DNA of 39,844 bases from Bacteroidales bacterium (GTDB lineage Bacteria > Bacteroidota > Bacteroidia > Bacteroidales > Muribaculaceae), in the NCBI GenBank assembly GCA_020859755.1, contig JAJBVP010000248.1, positions 1 to 39,844 on the forward strand. The letters are read 5' to 3'. The notes under the pieces are model-generated. The model saw only the letters and a list, made by a program, of their open reading frames with translations, was not told the origin of the DNA and ran no database searches. Shown here piece by piece: positions 36,663 to 39,844 of the stretch. A program made the translations under genes and the position numbers. How positions within the stretch are numbered: the first letter of the stretch is position 1; every line of letters starts with the position of its first letter.

Positions 36663-38531
36663 CTAAATTTCGGAAACGGCGGGGGTCTCCTGGACGGGCT
36701 CGTCGTCCTTGGGATCGTGCTCCTTGATGATGGCTACGCAGAGGGCGCCGATAACCAAGGAGATACCGGCGATTACCATCATCAGGTACTGGGGAGCCAG
36801 GGAGTCGGCACTGCCCAATCCCGAGAGGATCCAGCCGCCAGCCAACGCGCCGATGATCTGCGGGATGCAGATGGAGCAGTTGAACAGGCCGAGGTAGGCG
36901 CCGATGTTGCCACCCTTGAGCGAGTTGGTGAGGATGGTGAACGGCCATGCGAGCATAGCTGCCCAAGCGCAACCGATGAGGACGAACGACACGAACAGCA
37001 GATAGGGGTTGGTGAAGAAACCTGCCGAGATGAAACCTCCAGCGCCGAGCAACAGGCTCAGGGAGTAAGAGAACTTGCGGCTGCGGAAGCGGGGGAGTGC
37101 CACTGCCCAGAGCACCGAGCCGATGGCCTGAATGGCGAAGAGGATGCCTACCCAGTTGCCGGCGTCGTTGTACTCCTTGCTCTCGGTGTTGAGCACGACG
37201 TGGGTGGCGAATTCGGCCAAGCGGGGATGCTTCAGCTCTTTAACCTCGGCCTCGTCGATGAAGAGGGCGCCGGTGTGGGGGTCGTGGGTGACGATGCCCG
37301 CGAGGGTGATGTTGATAGGCTTGTTGACCTTGTGGATGATGCTCAAATGGTCAACCAGTGTGATCGACTTGGGGGCGTCCTGGGGCAGACCGCCGTTGAT
37401 CGACAGCTTGGCACCCTCGGTGTTGATGATTTCGCCGAAACGGAAGTTGGGCACGCCATTGGTGGAGGTGATCAGGTCGTTGTTGACCACATCGACGGGA
37501 GCCGCGCCCTCACGCAGGATGGAGAGCGACTTGACGGGGATCACCTCGCCCGGCTGCTCGGGGCACTCGTAGCCGGCCACGGTAGCCTTGCCGTTCTCCA
37601 TGATCACTATCGTGTCGTTGTAGAGAATGTATTTCTTGGAGAAAGTCTGGTCGCCGTCGGTGATGCCGTAGATAGAGGTGGTCTCAGGGCAGTCGAAGGC
37701 GTTCTTGGCGATGGTGCCGTTGGTGTAGGTCCACATGAACAGGAATGCGAACCAGCAGAAGAACTGTACCAACCCCACGGTCCAGAATGTCTTAGGAGCC
37801 TTGACCAGGAGCTTGAATACGTTGGTTTTCTCCTTTTTGCCCTCTTCCTTTACCTCGCCGCCACCGTTGTACTCGGCGTAGACGTGCGGGGGCCATTCCT
37901 TGATCTTGGCCAGGGAGTAGACGACGCACAGCAAGAGGATGGCGGCGCCGATATAGAACGAGTAGATTACCGTCTCAGGGATAACGCCCTCAGCGGCAGT
38001 GTTTTGAAATCCGATCCACGTCAAGATGAAAGGGAACACATAGCCTACGATTGAACCTGCGTTGCACAGGAAGCTCTGGATAGAGTAGGCCAGTCCCTTT
38101 TGCTTTTCGTTGACCATGTCGCCCACGAGCATTTTGAACGGCTGCATGGCCATGTTGATCGAGGTGTCGAGCAACATCAGGGCGATCAAGCCGATAAGGA
38201 TGGCCGAGGACACAGCGAGGCCGAATGAACCGGCGTTGGGCAACAGGCACATAACAATCACAGCCACAAGCGCGCCGATAATCAAGTAGGGCAGGCGACG
38301 ACCGAAGCGATTCCAAGTTTTGTCGCTCAGAGTGCCTACGACCGGCTGCACGATAAGGCCCATCAACGGGGGTAGAATCCAGAAGTAACTCAGGTCGTGG
38401 GGGTCGGCACCCAGGGTGGCAAAGATACGCGACACATTGGCGCTTTGCAACGCGTAGGCGATCTGCACGCCGAAGAATCCGAAGCTCAGGTTCCAAAGCT
38501 TCCAGAATCCTAAATCAGGTTTAGTTTTCAT
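36663..38531 (-). CDS. MFS transporter (SLC45/sugar-type) with a large non-TM insertion
   Basis: LGADPHDLSYFWILPPLMGLIVQPVVGTLSDKTWNRFGRRLPYLIIG; roughly 180-residue polar insertion between TM helices. Confidence 0.88.
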   Translation of the reverse strand: MKTKPDLGFWKLWNLSFGFFGVQIAYALQSANVSRIFATLGADPHDLSYFWILPPLMGLIVQPVVGTLSDKTWNRFGRRLPYLIIGALVAVIVMCLLPNAGSFGLAVSSAILIGLIALMLLDTSINMAMQPFKMLVGDMVNEKQKGLAYSIQSFLCNAGSIVGYVFPFILTWIGFQNTAAEGVIPETVIYSFYIGAAILLLCVVYSLAKIKEWPPHVYAEYNGGGEVKEEGKKEKTNVFKLLVKAPKTFWTVGLVQFFCWFAFLFMWTYTNGTIAKNAFDCPETTSIYGITDGDQTFSKKYILYNDTIVIMENGKATVAGYECPEQPGEVIPVKSLSILREGAAPVDVVNNDLITSTNGVPNFRFGEIINTEGAKLSINGGLPQDAPKSITLVDHLSIIHKVNKPINITLAGIVTHDPHTGALFIDEAEVKELKHPRLAEFATHVVLNTESKEYNDAGNWVGILFAIQAIGSVLWAVALPRFRSRKFSYSLSLLLGAGGFISAGFFTNPYLLFVSFVLIGCAWAAMLAWPFTILTNSLKGGNIGAYLGLFNCSICIPQIIGALAGGWILSGLGSADSLAPQYLMMVIAGISLVIGALCVAIIKEHDPKDDEPVQETPAVSEI

Positions 38532-38592
38532 GCGTTGTTTTGAGGTGAAAAAAATTCGATGTAAGTATGTGGTTTATTATCTCTCATGGTTA

Positions 38593-39438
38593 TTACTGGG
38601 CGGCTTGCGAGTAGAGCCAGGCGATTTCGTCGGCCCACAGGGAGTCGTCGGGGGTTTCGAGTATCAATGGTATTTCGTCGAATCGGGAGTCGCGCATCAG
38701 CCGGGTGAAGAAGTCGCGTCCCAGAGCACCTTGGCCGATCGAGGCGTGACGGTCGACGCGAGAGCCGCATCCCTTCTTGCTGTCGTTGATGTGCATAGCC
38801 TTGAGGTAGTCCAGGCCGATCACCCGGTCAAATTCCTGCCAGGCTTGCTCGTAACCCTCCTCCGAGGCGAGATCGTAACCGGCGGCCAGGGTGTGGCACG
38901 TGTCGACGCACACGCCTATGCGGTCCTTCTGGTCGACCAGCTCGATGATGCGGGCGATGTGCTCGAAACGGTGGCCGAGGTTGGAGCCTTGGCCGGCGGT
39001 GGTTTCGATGACGGCCATTACTCCACGGGTGGCCTCAAGTACTTGGTTGATCGACTCGGCGATGCGCTGCAGGCAATCGTCCTCGTCCATAAGGTTGAGG
39101 TGGGAACCGGGGTGGAAGTTGAGCATCTCCAGGCCCAGCTGCTCGCAACGGCGCATCTCGTCGAGGAATGCCTCGCGGCTTTGGGCGAGCTTGTCCTCGT
39201 CGGGCGATCCCAGGTTGATCAGGTAGCCGTCGTGGGGGAGGATGTAGGCCGTGGAGAAACCGTGCTCGGCGCAGTTGCTTTTGAATTCCGTGATATCCTT
39301 GTCGGTCAATGGCTTGGACGACCAGCGGTTGGGGCTGCGGGTGAACACGGCAAAGGCTTTGGCTCCGATTTCGGCTGCGCGAATCGGTGCTTGGGCGATA
39401 CCTCCGGCTACTGACACATGGGCTCCTATCCTTTTCAA
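38593..39438 (-). CDS. nfo: Deoxyribonuclease IV (endonuclease IV)
   Basis: RIGAHVSVAGGIAQAPIRAAEIGAKAFAVFTRSPNRW, LNFHPGSH, ETTAGQGSNLG, GVCVDTCHTLAAGYD, HINDSKKGCGSRVDRHASIGQG. Confidence 0.97.
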   Translation of the reverse strand: MKRIGAHVSVAGGIAQAPIRAAEIGAKAFAVFTRSPNRWSSKPLTDKDITEFKSNCAEHGFSTAYILPHDGYLINLGSPDEDKLAQSREAFLDEMRRCEQLGLEMLNFHPGSHLNLMDEDDCLQRIAESINQVLEATRGVMAVIETTAGQGSNLGHRFEHIARIIELVDQKDRIGVCVDTCHTLAAGYDLASEEGYEQAWQEFDRVIGLDYLKAMHINDSKKGCGSRVDRHASIGQGALGRDFFTRLMRDSRFDEIPLILETPDDSLWADEIAWLYSQAAQ

Positions 39439-39465
39439 GGCTTGTGGCGTCTAAGATTCAACCCA

Positions 39466-39473
39466 CAAAGTTA
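39466..39473 (-). promoter_or_regulatory. -7 box TAACTTTG for nfo
   Basis: Reverse complement of CAAAGTTA ~28 nt upstream of the nfo start. Confidence 0.5.
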
Positions 39474-39590
39474 ATAAAAATTTTTAAAAAGCAACTCCAG
39501 TACCAAGAAAAATCACCGAAAATCGCAAGCCCGGGGGATAATGAACAATGCTCTACAGGCTTTAATGATTTAACGATTTAAAGGGTCAGC

Positions 39591-39692
39591 TGCAAAACTG
39601 TGTGTATGAGCCCCACGGCCGATGGCGGCATCCCATGTCGTGACGCTGCTCCCCCTGGCAATAATCATGATCTTTAAACACACAATTTTGCA
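39591..39692. repeat. Imperfect inverted repeat bounding ~100 bp
   Basis: TGCAAAACTGTGTGT (39591-39605) versus reverse complement of ACACACAATTTTGCA (39678-39692): 14/15 match. Confidence 0.65.
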
Positions 39693-39789
39693 AGTGATAG
39701 CAATTTCTTTTTGTTTCTTTTGTTTCTTGCTGTTTCTTCGGGAGATAATTCTTAAGGGGGCATCAGGAAGGAATTTCTTTTGCGAGGGC

Positions 39790-39844
39790 GCCTAGGGGGG
39801 CCGGCCTTGGACGGCCATCACGCGGATGCCTAGGGGGGCCGGCC
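39790..39844. repeat. Direct repeat GCCTAGGGGGGCCGGCC (38-bp period) running off the window end
   Basis: Exact 17-bp copies at 39790-39806 and 39828-39844. Confidence 0.85.

Noticed and set aside
36588-38054. 488-aa plus-strand ORF antisense to the MFS gene
   Set aside because: Shadow ORF caused by codon bias; low-complexity D/E/G/V-rich product, no recognisable domain, while the opposite strand encodes a clear transporter.
29593-39801. 11-bp match GGCGCCCTCGC between the glycosyltransferase insertion and (inverted) the window-end repeat flank
   Set aside because: Too short and GC-rich to distinguish from chance.
39790-39844. CRISPR array
   Set aside because: Only two 17-bp repeat copies visible, 21-bp gap, no cas genes nearby; not supportable from this window.

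Overview
This 39.8 kb window looks like an ordinary Bacteroidales chromosome segment, probably Muribaculaceae-like. The evidence is the TAnnTTTG promoter boxes, the lack of Shine-Dalgarno sites and the gene content. It starts in the 3' end of a 5S rRNA gene. Gene content in order: rtcB; a small membrane protein, dxs, trkA and trkH; a DUF3089-type lipoprotein and a MerR regulator; alaS; an AraC regulator; an Rpn/PD-(D/E)XK nuclease; a TolC/HlyD/MFS efflux operon; purH; the mreB-mreC-mreD-mrdA-rodA cell-shape cluster; a DUF4143-type AAA ATPase; YqgE/AlgH; a thioredoxin-fold lipoprotein; two glycosyltransferases; a der/era/fabH/rpmF/DUF177 cluster; an EamA transporter; an MFS transporter; and nfo. 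The strongest unexplained signals are in non-coding DNA. (1) rtcB and a second locus at about 6.53-6.83 kb share a promoter layout, ACGACA-N5-TGTCGT followed 10-11 nt later by a TAnnTTTG box. The second locus is a chimera of a tRNA-Met-like 5' half, a ~50-codon TROVE/Ro60 fragment and a terminator. It looks like a decayed or repurposed Ro/tRNA-like RNA-repair locus co-regulated with rtcB. (2) Several intergenic gaps contain in-register heptamer (or 16-17 bp) arrays, often arranged as large dyads and ending at start codons (trkH, araC, mreB). (3) Three CCACTATA elements spaced exactly 33 bp apart lie in the promoter of the DUF4143 ATPase. All calls come from reading the sequence; no searches were run.
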